From an uncultured Opitutales bacterium (GTDB lineage Bacteria; Verrucomicrobiota; Verrucomicrobiia; Opitutales; UBA2995), in NCBI GenBank assembly GCA_937920335.1, contig CALGUT010000382.1:1-7256 (forward strand): 7,256 nucleotides of DNA, written 5' to 3'. Shown here one piece after another: positions 6,310 through 7,256 of this stretch. The translations under genes were made by a program, and so were the position numbers. The stretch's first letter is position 1. Each line of letters starts with the position of its first letter. The notes below the pieces were generated by a model. The model was not told the origin of the DNA and did not search any database. It was given only the letters and a program-made list of their open reading frames with translations.

Positions 6310-7256
6310 ATGCCCCACAACACCACGTTCAACCTTACTACCTTATCCGTAGCCGTATTTCTCAACTTCATTTCCAACGCCTTTGCCGATTCGCCCATCG
6401 CACCTGGAGCAGAACTGGAAACGATATCCACAGAGTTCCAACTCGCTGACGGACCCGCTTGGGACGGTTCGAGCCTGTGGTTCCCCGACGTCAAAGGTGA
6501 AAAGCTCTATCGATACTCACCTAAAACCGGCACACTCAACGTTGCTGCGGAAGCAATCGGACGGATCAGCGCCTCGTTTTATAGCCATGGGAAGCTATTC
6601 CTATCCGACAATGGGGCCAGCGGCATAGCACGGCTTCAGGGAGACCAGAAAGTTTCCATCGCTGCACAGGCTCCAGAAAACAAGCCCAACGACTTGGTGG
6701 TCGATAGTCACGGCGGCATTTATTACACCCTTACCCGTCAAGGGCAGGTTATCTATATAGATACTGATGGGAAGCAACAGATCGCGGCGCAGGGTATCAA
6801 GACCCCCAATGGTATCATCCTCTCACCCGACAATACTACCTTGTACGTCTCAGCAGCTGCACCCAAGGAAATCTGGGCTTTCCCAATAACAGCTCCCGGC
6901 AAAACCGGTCCCGGTAAAGTCCTCGCAGTGATGGATGATGGTGATGCCAAAGCAGCGGACGGCATGGCCATGGACCGCGCTGGAAACATTTACTGCGCCG
7001 GCCCCTCTGATATCTGGATCTGGAGTCCATCCGGTAAACTGCTCGACAAGATCCCCACTCCGGAACGTCCGATCAACTGCACCTTTGGCGACGCCGACAT
7101 GCGTTCGCTTTACATCACTGGTTTTGGCGGCCTGCACAGGATTCGCATGACCATTTCAGGGCTTTCTCCGGAACCACTCTCTCTGCCTTCAACCGAGTCC
7201 GCTATCCGACCATCGACTTTCATCAATCACCAGAATGTCGAGTCTCAGTTGAATGT
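6310..7256 (+). CDS. Exported SMP-30/gluconolactonase-type beta-propeller, 3' truncated by window
   Basis: The frame is open from ATG 6310 to the window edge (315 residues seen). Residues 1-26 are a signal peptide ending SNAFA before DSP. From about 35 to 280 the protein follows the six-bladed SMP-30/gluconolactonase/LRE propeller. FQLADGPAWDG (44-53) is the first-blade metal site. KPNDLVVDSHGGIYYT (125-140), TPNGIILSPDNTTLYVS (165-181) and AADGMAMDRAGNIYCA (215-230) supply Asn127, Asn167 and Asp217, the equivalents of the family's Asn/Asn/Asp ligands. The usual first-blade glutamate is aspartate here (D47). Such proteins hydrolyse sugar lactones or related esters using a divalent metal; the substrate is unknown. 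GLHRIRM (274-280) closes the propeller, and at least 35 more residues follow, so the protein is longer than a bare lactonase. The start is firm: the next ATG upstream in frame (6253) is cut off by TGA at 6277. It lies 144 bases after the SGNH gene on the same strand, so co-transcription is possible but unproven. Confidence 0.85.
   Translation, partial: MPHNTTFNLTTLSVAVFLNFISNAFADSPIAPGAELETISTEFQLADGPAWDGSSLWFPDVKGEKLYRYSPKTGTLNVAAEAIGRISASFYSHGKLFLSDNGASGIARLQGDQKVSIAAQAPENKPNDLVVDSHGGIYYTLTRQGQVIYIDTDGKQQIAAQGIKTPNGIILSPDNTTLYVSAAAPKEIWAFPITAPGKTGPGKVLAVMDDGDAKAADGMAMDRAGNIYCAGPSDIWIWSPSGKLLDKIPTPERPINCTFGDADMRSLYITGFGGLHRIRMTISGLSPEPLSLPSTESAIRPSTFINHQNVESQLN

Noticed and set aside
1..7256. 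A new defence or mobile system encoded in this window
   Set aside because: No nuclease, toxin, transposase, integrase, reverse transcriptase or repeat array is visible, and all five main genes fit known enzyme or membrane families.

Overview
The window looks like chromosomal DNA from a Gram-negative bacterium, most likely of the Verrucomicrobiota (an Opitutae-like lineage would fit). This is inference from protein style, not from a marker gene. The best clue is the SGNH hydrolase at 4828-6165. Its C-terminus has a calcium-loop motif (DSDGDG...LLEEF...DMDPN) followed by a small domain with a 'DLSNWKP' signature, a tail arrangement I associate with exported Verrucomicrobiota proteins. The lipoprotein signal, Sec signal peptides, PepSY membrane protein and weak Shine-Dalgarno sequences also fit. 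There is no rRNA, tRNA, CRISPR array, transposase or phage gene, and no sign of recent insertion.

Layout. 1-1164: a possible last few codons of an upstream gene, then a four-helix PepSY-TM membrane protein of the type linked to iron uptake. 1263-3593: a 776-residue lipoprotein with a PHP-like metal-dependent hydrolase core resembling the CehA/McbA group. 3594-3659: a short convergent gap with only a weak, imperfect hairpin. 3660-4547 (minus): a single-domain polyphosphate kinase 2. 4548-4827: an AT-rich divergent intergenic region holding repeated CTTTAAAG palindromes. 4828-6165: an exported SGNH/GDSL hydrolase with a C-terminal EF-hand-like loop. 6166-6309: a gap with two small inverted repeats. 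6310-7256: an exported SMP-30/gluconolactonase-type beta-propeller, cut by the window end.

How they may work together. Three of the five main proteins are exported or lipid-anchored hydrolases or lactonases and one is an inner-membrane protein, so most of the window concerns the cell envelope or breakdown of external organic matter. PPK2 is the only clear cytoplasmic enzyme and sits on the opposite strand, so it is its own unit. No tight operon is visible among the complete genes: gaps are 98, 66, 280 and 144 bases. I do not see a convincing new multi-gene system. The least characterised parts are the roughly 330-residue N-terminal half of the metallohydrolase, the calcium-loop tail of the SGNH hydrolase, and the extension beyond the propeller in the last gene.
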